Positions 8,950 to 18,800 of a stretch of DNA of 64,000 bases are shown here, piece by piece; positions within the stretch are counted from its first letter, which is position 1, and each line of letters opens with the position of its first letter. Origin of the DNA: Fibrobacter sp. UBA4223 (GTDB taxonomy: Bacteria > Fibrobacterota > Fibrobacteria > Fibrobacterales > Fibrobacteraceae); the NCBI GenBank assembly GCA_002382975.1, contig DFTB01000010.1, positions 1-64,000 on the forward strand. Direction: 5' to 3'. The position numbers and the translations under genes are program-made. A model generated the notes under the pieces. The model saw only the letters and a program-made list of their open reading frames with translations. It made no database searches and had not been told where the DNA came from.

Positions 8950-10331
8950 TGCAGATTAATGACTGTAAACGTGTCCGTCGCTTGCACATGGTGGGTATCG
9001 GTGGTGCCGGTATGTCCGGTATCGCAGAAGTCCTTCACGAGAACGGCTTTGTGGTGACCGGCTCGGACATGGGCGAGGGCTCTGTCATTGACTACCTGAA
9101 GCACCTGGGTATCCGCGTGGATAGCAAGCACGAGGCCAAGAATGTGGAAAACGCCGACCTGGTGGTTTACTCTTCTGCCATTCCTTACGACAATCCCGAG
9201 CTGGTAGAGGCTCGTGCCCGCCGCATACCCGTGATCCGCCGTGCCGAAATGCTTGGCGAACTCATGCGCATGAAATACACCTTGGCCATTTCCGGTACAC
9301 ATGGCAAGACCACCACCACTTCTATTGTCGGAGAAATCTGGGAAGCGGCGGGTCTTGACCCCACCATTATCGTTGGTGGCGTGGTGAAGGGCAAGGGAAG
9401 CGGCGCAAAAGTGGGCAAGGGGGATTACCTCATTGCCGAAAGCGACGAGTTTGACCGCAGTTTCCTCTCCATGATGCCCAGTTCCGCTATCGTGACCAAC
9501 ATCGATGCCGACCATCTAGACACTTACGAAAATATCGACGAGATCAAGGAAGCCTTTGTCCAGTTCGTGAACAAGATTCCCTTCTACGGACAGGCCATCC
9601 TTTGCATTGATGACCCCAACGTTCAGCAGATTTATTCCAAGGTGCGCAAGCCGGTGATTACCTACGGGTTCTCCCGCCAGGCCAAGTACCATATCGACAA
9701 CCTCCGTTTCGAGAAGGGATACCCTCATTTTGAAATTTTCAACGACGGGAAATCTCTCGGCGAATTCCAGCTGCAGATTCCGGGTCGGCACAATGTGCTG
9801 AACGCCACCGCCGCCGTGGCCCTTGCCATGGAAGAGGGAATCGACGTGGAAGTGGCAAGACGTGCCGTGGCCGCCTTTGAAGGTGTGCAGCGCCGCTTCG
9901 AATTTTTGGGCGAAAAGAACAACGTACTGGTGTTCGACGATTATGCCCATCACCCCACGGAGGCGACGGCGACCCTGCAAGGGTTCAGGGATGCTTTCCC
10001 GGACCGCCGCGTGATTGTGGCTTTCCAGCCCCATCTGTTCTCCCGCACCAGGGACCAGCACGACGCATTCGGAAGTGCCTTTGCCAACTGCGATGTGCTG
10101 CTGTGCACCGACATTTACCCTGCCCGTGAGCGGCCTATTGAAGGTGTGACCGGTGCACTTGTTTCTGACAGCGCTCTTGCCTTTGGTCACCGGAATGCCC
10201 GCTTTGTGGGCGACCAGATGAACCTGCTGCCGATTTTGAAAGAAGAACTCAAGCCGGGTGACGTGGTGGTGCTGATGGGCGCCGGCAACATCTGGAAACT
10301 GGGCCAGAAGATTTTGGAGGAATGTATTTGA
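8949..10331 (+). CDS. murC: UDP-N-acetylmuramate:L-alanine ligase MurC
   Basis: MurC starts the peptide stem by adding L-alanine to UDP-MurNAc. The N-terminal nucleotide motif HMVGIGGAGMSGIAE is at about residues 13-27, the P-loop SGTHGKTTTTS near 115, ESDEFDRSFL near 165, DDYAHHPTE near 330 and FQPHLFSRT near 360. The length of 460 residues is normal. It is embedded in the operon between murG and ftsQ, overlapping the latter by ten bases. Confidence 0.96.
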   Translation: MQINDCKRVRRLHMVGIGGAGMSGIAEVLHENGFVVTGSDMGEGSVIDYLKHLGIRVDSKHEAKNVENADLVVYSSAIPYDNPELVEARARRIPVIRRAEMLGELMRMKYTLAISGTHGKTTTTSIVGEIWEAAGLDPTIIVGGVVKGKGSGAKVGKGDYLIAESDEFDRSFLSMMPSSAIVTNIDADHLDTYENIDEIKEAFVQFVNKIPFYGQAILCIDDPNVQQIYSKVRKPVITYGFSRQAKYHIDNLRFEKGYPHFEIFNDGKSLGEFQLQIPGRHNVLNATAAVALAMEEGIDVEVARRAVAAFEGVQRRFEFLGEKNNVLVFDDYAHHPTEATATLQGFRDAFPDRRVIVAFQPHLFSRTRDQHDAFGSAFANCDVLLCTDIYPARERPIEGVTGALVSDSALAFGHRNARFVGDQMNLLPILKEELKPGDVVVLMGAGNIWKLGQKILEECI

Positions 10332-11167
10332 GTCCTAAAACCACATTCCTTGGACGCCGTATAGGCTACAACGAGGAGAAGCGCAAGCGCACCCGTGCCA
10401 TGAAAATCAAGAATGGCGCGAAAAAGAGCTTGGGCTGGTTTAAGCGTCGTGGCTGGATTATCGGTCTTGTGCTGGTAATCCTTGCTACCCTCGCGTGGAC
10501 GAACCGTTTCTACCTGCAACGTTTTAACCCCATGGAACTTCGGCACCTGCAGTATATCGATATTGAAGGTAACCGCATGCTCACCTGGGAAGACGTGGTG
10601 CAGAATGCCCAGGTGGAACCTGGAATGCTCCTGTCCGAAGTGTTCGAGGATTCTGTAGAGAAAAACTTGATGCAGCTCCCCCTGATTCACAAGGTGACGG
10701 TGGAAAAGCATTTCCCCTCTTCCCTCACCATCAAGGTGCAGGAATCCTCGCCTGTGGTGGCGTATTTCCAAGGGAGCCATGCTACAGTTTATTCGGAACG
10801 GGGGCTTCTCTTGCCCATGTCCACCTCTACGGCGTTCCATTTGCCGGTGGTGGATTCTATGGCCTTTGAACGTATTGCGGATGTGGCATCTCACCTGCAA
10901 AAGCTCAAGCAGGAAAATGCCGAACTTTACGGTCTTGTATCTCAGGTATCCTGGAGCGATGAGCACCGGGCATACGAAGTGTTCTTTAGCGATGTGGGCT
11001 ACAAGGTTCTGTTCCCCGAAAGGGAATGGGACAGTAATCTATGGACCTTATACGAATCGGTGAAGCGCGGGTTCCCTCAGGACATGAACTGTGCCGGGGA
11101 GGTGGATTTGCGTTTTGCGGGTTTCTTGTACATAAGGAATTTTGACAAGAGGTGTGTCAATGGATGA
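10322..11167 (+). CDS. ftsQ: Cell division protein FtsQ/DivIB
   Basis: A bitopic division protein of 281 residues. It has a basic cytoplasmic tail of about 45 residues, one membrane helix at about 46-65, then a periplasmic POTRA-like domain (LQYIDIEGNRMLTWEDVV) and a beta domain. The hallmark IPLIHKVTVEKHFPSSLTIKV-like stretch appears as LPLIHKVTVEKHFPSSLTI. FtsQ links FtsL/FtsB to the divisome. GGAGG lies just upstream of the ATG, inside the end of murC. Confidence 0.88.
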   Translation: MYLSPKTTFLGRRIGYNEEKRKRTRAMKIKNGAKKSLGWFKRRGWIIGLVLVILATLAWTNRFYLQRFNPMELRHLQYIDIEGNRMLTWEDVVQNAQVEPGMLLSEVFEDSVEKNLMQLPLIHKVTVEKHFPSSLTIKVQESSPVVAYFQGSHATVYSERGLLLPMSTSTAFHLPVVDSMAFERIADVASHLQKLKQENAELYGLVSQVSWSDEHRAYEVFFSDVGYKVLFPEREWDSNLWTLYESVKRGFPQDMNCAGEVDLRFAGFLYIRNFDKRCVNG

Positions 11168-12401
11168 CAACAACAACGAATTGAGAAAAGAAGATCTGGT
11201 TTTCGGTCTCGACATCGGGACCTCCAAGATTAACCTGTTCGCGGGAGCCATGAACCCCGACAACACGGTCCGGATTCTTTGCTGCGGGGCCCTGCCCCTG
11301 AAGCGTCCTGACGAGATGGACGATGTGGTGGAAACGCTGCAGAATGTCATCAGGCAGCTGGAACCCTTCATCGATTTCGATGTTCGCGATGTCTATGTGG
11401 GCATTGCCGGAAGCCACGTGTCCTCTGTCAATTACAAGGGCCTGATTACGCTCCCTACCGGAGAAGTTCGCGAAGTGGATATTGAACGGGTCAAGAACCT
11501 GGCGAGTACCATCCCGGAATCGGCAGGACAGATCCTCCACGTGTTCCCCGGAGAATACACCCTGGACGACCAGGCGGGAATCCGTAATCCGAAGGGGCTT
11601 AACGGTCGCAGGCTCAGCGTTGACGTTCAGGTGGTCACCTCCCGCCCGAATGCCATCCAGAACCTGGACAAGAGCGTCACCCGCGCAGGCCTTCATGTAG
11701 AAGAACTGGTGCTGGAACCTTTGGCCGCCGCCTCGGCAGTGCTGACCGATGACGAACGTGAACTGGGCGTGGCCCTCATTGATATTGGAGCGGGTTCGGC
11801 CGACATCGCCGTATTTGTGGGCGAGTCCGTCCGCTACACGGCCTCTCTGGACGTGGCCGGGAACGCCATTACCAGCGATATCAGCAAGTGCCTGAGCGTG
11901 CCCATTTCCCTTTCGAAGGCGGAAGATATCAAGAAACGCTACGGGACTTGCCGCCTGAACAACCTGATCGAAGATGAGACTTTCCCGGTGCCTAGCGTTG
12001 GTGACCGTGGCGACGTCCCGTGTTCCCGCAAGCTTCTGACTCAGGTGATTACGGCCCGCTGTGCAGAAATTTTCAAGCTTTTGCAAAAGGACCTGGTAAA
12101 GCACAATATGGATGTGCTGCTGAACGGCGGTATCGTTTTGACCGGTGGCTGCTGCGCCCTGGACGGTATCGATACCGTAGCCGAAAAGGTGTTCGGCAAG
12201 TCCGTGCGTATCGGCCACCCTCGGGAAGTCGGTGGTGTACAGAGCTATTCCAATCCGTCTTATGCCACGGGAATCGGGCTGTTGCTGTATGCCGCCAAGC
12301 AGCGTCGCAAGGAAAAGCGCCGTGAAACCGGCAAGCAGATTTCGGTGTCCATGAAAAAGAGCCTTCAATGGTTCAAGGACGTCCTAAAAAATTATTTCTA
12401 A
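11160..12401 (+). CDS. ftsA: Cell division protein FtsA
   Basis: FtsA is an actin-like ATPase that tethers FtsZ filaments to the membrane. The phosphate-1 loop is FGLDIGTSKI near residue 14, phosphate-2 ALIDIGAGSADIAVF near 205, and VLTGGCCALDGID near 330. The C-terminus (SMKKSLQWFKDVLKNYF) is the amphipathic membrane-targeting helix. The ATG at 11160 has AGAGG eight bases upstream; an in-frame TTG at 11142 exists but is less likely. It overlaps ftsQ by eight bases. Confidence 0.94.
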   Translation: MDDNNNELRKEDLVFGLDIGTSKINLFAGAMNPDNTVRILCCGALPLKRPDEMDDVVETLQNVIRQLEPFIDFDVRDVYVGIAGSHVSSVNYKGLITLPTGEVREVDIERVKNLASTIPESAGQILHVFPGEYTLDDQAGIRNPKGLNGRRLSVDVQVVTSRPNAIQNLDKSVTRAGLHVEELVLEPLAAASAVLTDDERELGVALIDIGAGSADIAVFVGESVRYTASLDVAGNAITSDISKCLSVPISLSKAEDIKKRYGTCRLNNLIEDETFPVPSVGDRGDVPCSRKLLTQVITARCAEIFKLLQKDLVKHNMDVLLNGGIVLTGGCCALDGIDTVAEKVFGKSVRIGHPREVGGVQSYSNPSYATGIGLLLYAAKQRRKEKRRETGKQISVSMKKSLQWFKDVLKNYF

Positions 12402-12435
12402 AACAAAACAACCACTCACAACAGGGAGACAAACT

Positions 12436-14010
12436 ATGAGTGAATTCGACATAACCCCAACCTCACACATCCTGATGGATGAATCAACCCTCAACAACGC
12501 GAAGGTCAAGGTCTTTGGCGTGGGCGGCGCCGGTGGCAACACCGTGAACCGCATGGTGGAAATGAATATTGAAGGCGTGGAATACTACGCCGTCAATACC
12601 GACGCCATGGCTCTGGATTTGAGCAAGGCTGACCACAAGATCGCCATCGGCCAGAAAACCACCAAGACTCTCGGTGCGGGCGCCAAGCCCGAAATTGGTC
12701 GCAAGGCCGCCGAAGAAAATATTGATGACCTGAAGGAAGCCATGAAGGGGGCGGACATGGTCTTTATCACTGCCGGTATGGGCGGTGGTACGGGGACTGG
12801 TGCTGCTCCTGTGGTAGGCTCCATTGCCCGTGAACTGGGAATTCTCACTGTTGCTGTGGTTACCAAGCCCTTCCGCTACGAAGGTCCTGTTCGCAAGCGC
12901 AATGCCGAAGGTGGTATTCGGGCTTTGAGAGAGGCCGTGGACACCATAATCGTGGTGGACAACAAGAAGCTTGCCGCCACTGTGGAAAATACGGACAGGA
13001 AGATGACGATGGCTGGCGCCTTCAAGCTTACCGACGAAATCCTCGGTAATGCTGTTCGCAGCATTTGCGCTATTATGTTCCGCCATGGACTTATCCATGC
13101 TGACTTTGCCGACGTTAGGACGGTTATGTCCAATGGCGGGTCCGCTCTTATGGGAACGGGTGTTGCCGAAGGCGAAGGCCGCGGTGTCAAGGCCGTGGAC
13201 ATTGCCCTTTCTTCTCCGCTCCTGGAAGAGGTGAATGTGGAAGGCGCCTCTGGTGTGCTGGTGAACATTGCCCATGGTGAAAACTTTACCATGTTGGAAA
13301 CCGAAGAAGCCATGAACCATCTCTACGATGCAGTGGGCGAGGTTGGCGAACCGAACATTATCTATGGAGACATTACGTTGCCTGAACTGGGCGAAAGGGT
13401 GAGCATTACCGTTATCGCCACCGGTTGTGGCGGAACTTCTGGTTCCGAGATGAAGCCCATGTTCGCAAGCGCAGCCGACGTGCCTATGGCCCCTGCCGCT
13501 CCCAAGATGCAGGACCTGGTCAACTCCATCGGTGGTTCGGCCGGCTTTCAGCAGACCCAACCCGTAGCGGCGACTCCGCGCCCGACGGCTACCAACTTCG
13601 TGGCTCTTGCCCAGTCTACGACGGTCGCCATGCCTGCCAGTGAGTCCCTGACCATTCCTATGGACACTCTTCCCCAGACCGAAGCCCAGGCTCCTGCCGC
13701 AGACTTTGCCTCTGCACAGTTCAATGCCCAGGCCCCCGCTTTCGAAGAGAAGATGATGCCCGAAGGCATTGCTACGGCAACGCTCCCTGAAACGGAAGAA
13801 ATGCCCGGCATCGCCGACATGGACCAGCTTTCTAACGGTGACTATGGCACTCCGGCTTACACCCGCCAGACCATGGCCGAAATGCCTGCCCGCGAAGTGG
13901 AAGAACCCCGCAACACGAACTATGCCGAAGGCTCCTTGAAGACCAACGGCGTGGATTACGATGTGCCGGCTTTCCTCCGCAATGGTGGCTTCAAGCTGGA
14001 TTCTTTCTAG
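12436..14010 (+). CDS. ftsZ: Cell division protein FtsZ
   Basis: FtsZ is the tubulin-like GTPase forming the division ring. GVGGAGGNTVNRM is near residue 28, the tubulin signature GMGGGTGTGAAPV near 115 and the T7 loop region ADFADVRTVMSNGGSALMG near 215. The globular core ends near residue 340. It is followed by an unusually long disordered linker rich in Ala, Pro and Met, and then the C-terminal peptide DYDVPAFLRNGG that binds FtsA. At 524 residues it is longer than the usual 380-420 because of this linker. A 34-base gap with AGGGAGA precedes the ATG. Confidence 0.97.
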   Translation: MSEFDITPTSHILMDESTLNNAKVKVFGVGGAGGNTVNRMVEMNIEGVEYYAVNTDAMALDLSKADHKIAIGQKTTKTLGAGAKPEIGRKAAEENIDDLKEAMKGADMVFITAGMGGGTGTGAAPVVGSIARELGILTVAVVTKPFRYEGPVRKRNAEGGIRALREAVDTIIVVDNKKLAATVENTDRKMTMAGAFKLTDEILGNAVRSICAIMFRHGLIHADFADVRTVMSNGGSALMGTGVAEGEGRGVKAVDIALSSPLLEEVNVEGASGVLVNIAHGENFTMLETEEAMNHLYDAVGEVGEPNIIYGDITLPELGERVSITVIATGCGGTSGSEMKPMFASAADVPMAPAAPKMQDLVNSIGGSAGFQQTQPVAATPRPTATNFVALAQSTTVAMPASESLTIPMDTLPQTEAQAPAADFASAQFNAQAPAFEEKMMPEGIATATLPETEEMPGIADMDQLSNGDYGTPAYTRQTMAEMPAREVEEPRNTNYAEGSLKTNGVDYDVPAFLRNGGFKLDSF

Positions 14011-14033
14011 TCCTTAACTAACACACACACACC

Positions 14034-14053
14034 GGATACGCGCAAGCGTATCC
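14034..14053 (+). other. GNRA-loop hairpin after ftsZ
   Basis: Eight perfect base pairs (GGATACGC with GCGTATCC) close a GCAA tetraloop, a very stable RNA fold. It is the first of three hairpins directly behind ftsZ and probably protects or shapes the mRNA 3' end. Confidence 0.6.
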
Positions 14054-14064
14054 ACCACAACACG

Positions 14065-14107
14065 AGGGATCACCTGGGTCTCCCTGCCTGGGTGATCCCT
14101 TCTTGTG
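14065..14107 (+). terminator. Hairpin terminator of the dcw operon
   Basis: Ten perfect base pairs (AGGGATCACC with GGTGATCCCT) enclose a 16-base loop and are followed by a short T-rich run. Its position 55 bases behind ftsZ makes it the likely operon terminator, though the T tract is weak. Confidence 0.6.
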
Positions 14108-14142
14108 TCTGCGGGGACTCGTATTTACGAGTCCCCGTAGAC
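14107..14142. repeat. Long inverted repeat behind ftsZ
   Basis: Seventeen-base arms (one G-T pair, otherwise perfect) with a two-base loop between 14123 and 14126. The arms contain GGGGACTCGTA. There is no T tract, so this may be a cruciform or repeat element rather than a terminator. Confidence 0.5.
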
Positions 14143-14180
14143 GCAAGAAGTATTATAAGACCGCTTGCGCTCCTCTTGTC

Positions 14181-14201
14181 ATGCCCGGCTTGACCGGGCA
14201 T
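14181..14201. repeat. REP-like hairpin ATGCCCGG-CTTGA-CCGGGCAT
   Basis: Eight perfect base pairs with a five-base loop, preceded by GTC. Short GTCAT-leading palindromes like this are typical dispersed intergenic repeats. Nothing here shows whether it has a function. Confidence 0.4.
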
Positions 14202-14242
14202 CTCCTTTCAAAGTCCGCAGCCCTCCCGCCACCGCTTTTTTC

Positions 14243-14248
14243 TAGATT
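14243..14248 (+). promoter_or_regulatory. Candidate -10 box TAGATT, eight bases before the ATG
   Basis: TAGATT lies eight bases upstream of the start codon at 14257, with no ribosome binding site between. This resembles the TAnnTT boxes found 6-7 bases ahead of several other genes in this window. Confidence 0.35.
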
Positions 14249-14256
14249 ATTCGTAT

Positions 14257-15804
14257 ATGGGTGCAATTCGCTCCAAATTTGCGATTTTGACACTGGCGGC
14301 AGCCTCTCTGGGCCTGTCCGTCTCGGCTTATGGCGAAACCGGCTATTTCCAGATTGGCACGGATTTCGACATCGGGCTCAACGGCGGCCCTACGGAGCCT
14401 ACCTTCGCCGTGGATACGGCGGACTGGTACGGTCGCAACTGGCGGGGGCTCCGCATCCCGCTGGAAAACGCCCGCAGTTACGAAGAGTCAGTTCACCCTT
14501 TCTTTACGCTTAGCTTCCGTGCAGGTTACAAGGATTTCCAGGTGCTTTTGGAAGCGCCTCTCCGCAAGGATCTGGAGGCCTGGTATCAGGACGACTGGAA
14601 AACGAATTTCACCTACAAGCCCAGCGAGTTGGACATCAACGTGCCCAACAACGCCTATGCCAAGTGGAACAACGGCGTGGGTTTCGTGCAGTTCGGCCGC
14701 TTCAGCCCCGACGATCTGAAAATCTCCAAGAACGACATCTTGATGGGAGGCGCGCCCTACCACGACGGTGTCCACTGGAAATTCGCCCCCGGCATTTTCC
14801 GTTACGATTTCATGCTCAGCTCCCTGAACCCTTGGCTCTTCGGCGATGTGACGGACCACTCTACGGGCTGCCCGCCGGTAGGCACCGAGGCCTACGACCA
14901 GAAATGCACCGACCCCGGCCGACAGGTATCGAACCAGCGTAATCGCACCTACACTGACAACGTCAAGAACCTGGTGTTCCACCGTTTTGGCATAGAGACC
15001 AACAAGTTCTGGGCCTATGTGGTGGAGCAGAGCATGGTGGGGGGCAAGGCCCTGGAATTCCGTTCCATCAGCCCCTTCATCTATTGGCACGACAACTACG
15101 CTACAGGCTATACCTCCGCCATGACGTCCCTGGAACTTGGCTACAAGACGGCGAACGGCGCCAAATTCTACGGCCAAATCAACATGGAAGACATCAACAG
15201 CCCCGTAGGCGAAGACGACGACAAGGGGACGAACCGTTCTATTCTGAACTACATGGTGGGCTATTTCCATCAGGTCAAGACCAACCGCTTTGGCGAATAC
15301 TCCTGGCGTTTCGAGGTGGTCCGCACCGACCCTGCCGCCAACAACAGCAGGCTTCCGCTCCTGAAGTACACCAGTCGCCGGAACTACCGCAGCAACTACC
15401 GCGAACAGGGGGAGGCCAACTACGCCGACGCCTATTTTGTGGACTATCCCGTGGGCTACCGTCGCGGCGCAGACGCTCTGGACCTGTGGCTGGAACTGGG
15501 CTGGACCTACGGCGACCACTCTCTTGCCATTACGGCGGCGTGGCTCCGTCAGGGCGACAAGGAACTCTATACCGATTACGACATCGCCGTCGATGTGGAA
15601 GGTGCAACCTCCGGCGTGGAAGAGGCCCAGTACGTGCTGGACATTCAATACCGTCTCAAGTTTAACGAATGGTTGCGCTTCTATCTGGGTGGCGGCGGCC
15701 GCAAGTACGAGAACCTGGCCAACACTCCCGGCAAAGACGGCGTGGACGGCTGGATCCGCTCGGGAATCCAGCTCCAGTTCAATCCTGTAGATACAAAGTT
15801 TTAG
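14257..15804 (+). CDS. Putative outer-membrane beta-barrel protein
   Basis: A 515-residue exported protein. The first 26 residues form a signal peptide (charged start, hydrophobic stretch TLAAASLGLSVSAYG). The mature part alternates polar and aromatic residues, with many Tyr, Trp and Gly, and ends in Gln-Leu-Gln-Phe-like beta strands (GIQLQFNPVDTKF), as in outer-membrane barrels. No known family motif was recognised, so substrate and role are unknown. It lies alone between the dcw terminator and the convergent repeat lipoprotein, 23 bases away. Confidence 0.7.
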   Translation: MGAIRSKFAILTLAAASLGLSVSAYGETGYFQIGTDFDIGLNGGPTEPTFAVDTADWYGRNWRGLRIPLENARSYEESVHPFFTLSFRAGYKDFQVLLEAPLRKDLEAWYQDDWKTNFTYKPSELDINVPNNAYAKWNNGVGFVQFGRFSPDDLKISKNDILMGGAPYHDGVHWKFAPGIFRYDFMLSSLNPWLFGDVTDHSTGCPPVGTEAYDQKCTDPGRQVSNQRNRTYTDNVKNLVFHRFGIETNKFWAYVVEQSMVGGKALEFRSISPFIYWHDNYATGYTSAMTSLELGYKTANGAKFYGQINMEDINSPVGEDDDKGTNRSILNYMVGYFHQVKTNRFGEYSWRFEVVRTDPAANNSRLPLLKYTSRRNYRSNYREQGEANYADAYFVDYPVGYRRGADALDLWLELGWTYGDHSLAITAAWLRQGDKELYTDYDIAVDVEGATSGVEEAQYVLDIQYRLKFNEWLRFYLGGGGRKYENLANTPGKDGVDGWIRSGIQLQFNPVDTKF

Positions 15805-15827
15805 CGGCGGAGTCTTTGGGCTCCCCG

Positions 15828-18800
15828 TCAATTTTCAGAAATTCTCTGAAAATCCTCGTAGGTTGCGGTGTATGTGACTTTGCCGTTGAAATCGTATTCT
15901 TTGTATGTTCCGTCCTTTATTCTGAACGAGTCGTCTTCTTCGACAATGGTTCCGGTGGCCTCGGCCTTGATTTTTCCGTCATCGTAAAATTCTCTGTAGC
16001 GGTTTGGCAATTCAACAGAGATCGTTACGATGCCGTTTTCATTCCACACCGTTTTGCCAATTATTTTTTTCCTGTTGTAATTTTTTTGTGTGGCTAACTT
16101 TCCGCTATCAGAATATTCTTTTTTGAAACCGTCCTGTACCTGGATTTCATTCTTGTCGTCATAGTATAAAGTTCCCTCTGATTCGTAAGCAAGAGTTCCG
16201 TTATCGGAATATTTTCTTTCGTGTTTTGGGAAAATAAGTTCATATTCCAGATTTCCGTTTTCGTACCACCACTTTTTTGTGCCGTTTTCCATGACTATCA
16301 CGTTGCCGTCGTAGTGGAATTTTCCTGAAGCTTCTACAGAGATTTTGCCATTAGGGAAATAGCCTTTATGAATTCCTTTTTCCGCATCGCCTTCTACCTC
16401 TATAGCCCCGTTCTCACTCCAGACTTTTTCGCCAACTAATTTTTTCTTCCTATAGAATTGCTGAGCGTGTATTTTCCCGTTATCGTAATACTCTTTTCTG
16501 AAACCGTCATGCACTTGGATTTTGTTTTGGTCGTTGTAAAATAATGTTCCCTCTAATTCAAGTTTAAGAGTTCCGCTATCAGAATAAATTTTTCCGTAAT
16601 TTGGGAAAACAATTTCAACTGTTAAAATTCCTTTCTCGTTCCACCTCTTGTCGGAGGCGTTTTCCAAGACAATGTCCCCATCATCATCGTAGTGAAATTT
16701 TCCTGATATTTCCCGAGAGGGCTTGCCGTTTGAGTAGTATTCGTTATGGACCCCTTTTTGCACGTCTCCTACCATGAAAAGGGTGCCATCTTCACGCTGG
16801 CTTTTTTTGCTTATCAGTTTTTTCTCGTTAATAATCTCATGTAGTCCCATTTCCCCGTCTTCATAATATATTTTCTTGAAACCATTTTGTATTTGAATTT
16901 TCCCATTATCATCGTAGAATAACGTTCCCTCCATTTCTAAACGCAGAATTCCGCTATCGGAATAAAGTTTTTGGTATTTCGGGAAATCTAAGTCGAATTT
17001 TAGATTCCCGTTTTCACTCCATTGCTTAGCTGCAATGATTTGTTTGCCCTTTTTGTCGTATTGGCTTTCAATCTTGCCGTTTTCAAAATATGATTCCCCG
17101 TGTCCGCTGTCCTGCTGGAAAACACCCTGATTATCTCTATAGATAATACCAGTCATTACATTTTTGGGTTTCCCGTTGTCCCAATATTCTATGTAATATT
17201 CGTATTGCTTAAATTCAAGTATCGTTGTCCCGTTTTCATTCCATTGCTTACTTGCAATGGGTTGCTTGTTTTTCCAGTCGTTTTGTTGGCTGATTTTTCC
17301 GTTTTCGAAATACAGTTCTTCGTGTCCGCTATCTAAACGGATTGTGCCTTGATTATCTCTATAAAGGAGGCCTGTCATTACGCCTCTGGGATTTCTATTA
17401 TCCCAATACATTTTGAGATATTTGGGGAAGTCTATTTCTCTTATCAAAATCCCATTCTCATTCCATTCTTTATGTGCTATGACCTGTTTGTTTTTCCATT
17501 TGTTCTGTTCTTTAATTTTTCCATTTTCAAAATAAATTTCCGATTGCCCGTTATCGACTCGAAAGTCACCTTGATCGTCTCTGTAAAGGGTCCCGATTGC
17601 TATTTGTCTTGTTTTCCCGTTATCCCAGTATTCTTTGAGATGTTTTGGTAGGCTTATGTCCTTTATCAACACCCCGCTTTCATTCCATTGTCTGATTGCA
17701 ACGGCCCATTTGTTTTTCCAATCGCTTTTCTCTTTAATTTTCCCATTCTCGAAATATATTTCCGCGTGTCCGCTATCCACTTCATAATTGCCTTGGCTAT
17801 TTCTATAAATAATGCCTGTCAATATCCCTTTGGGATTTCCATTGTCCCAATACTCTTTGTAATATTTGGGGATATCTAATTCTTTTATCAACACCCCATC
17901 TTCATTCCATTGCTTGCTTGCAATGCCCTGTTTGTCCTTCCAGTCATTTTTCTGATGAATTTTCCTGTTTTCGAAATAAATTTCCGAGTGCCCGCTATCT
18001 ACATGGAAACTGCCTTGATTATCTCTATAAAGGATACCGGTTGCTGTTTGTCGTATATCCCCATTGTCCCAATACTCTTTGAGATATTTTGGGAAATCTA
18101 AGTCTTTTATCAATACCCCGTTCTCGTTCCATACTTTGCTTGCAACGAGCTGTTTGTTTTTCCATTTGTTCTGTTCGTTAATTTTCCCGTTTTCGAAATA
18201 TATTTCTGAGTGCCCACTATCTACTCGAATACCCCCTTCGTCGTTTCTATAAAGGAGTCCTATTGCTGTTTGCTTCATTTTCCCGTTGTCCCAATACTCC
18301 TTGTGATATTTTGGAAAGACGTAATCCAGTATCAATATTCCATTTTCATTCCATTGTTTTTTCGTAATGAGCTGATTGTCCTTCCAGTCGCTCTGCACTT
18401 TAATTTTGCCGTTCTCGAAATAAGTTTCCTTGTGCCCGGTTTCTAAATAGAAACCGCCGTGATTGTCTCTATGAAGGGAGCCTGTTACTATTTCTTTTAT
18501 GTTCCCATTGTCCCAATATTCTTTGGCGTATTTTGGAAATTCTAGTTCTTTTATCAACACCTCGTTTTCGTTCCATACCCTGCTTGCAACAACTTGCTTG
18601 TCCTTCCAGTTGTTCTGTTCTTTGATTTTCCCGTTTTCGAAATAAGTTTCCGAGAGTCCGCTATCCAAAGTGACATTGTTCGGGGCATCTCTATAAAGGA
18701 GACCCGTTCCTATCGCTCTTATTTTCCCATTGTTCCAATAATCTTTAAAATATTTGGGGAAATCTAATTCTTTTGTCAATGCTCCACTTTCGTTCCATTC

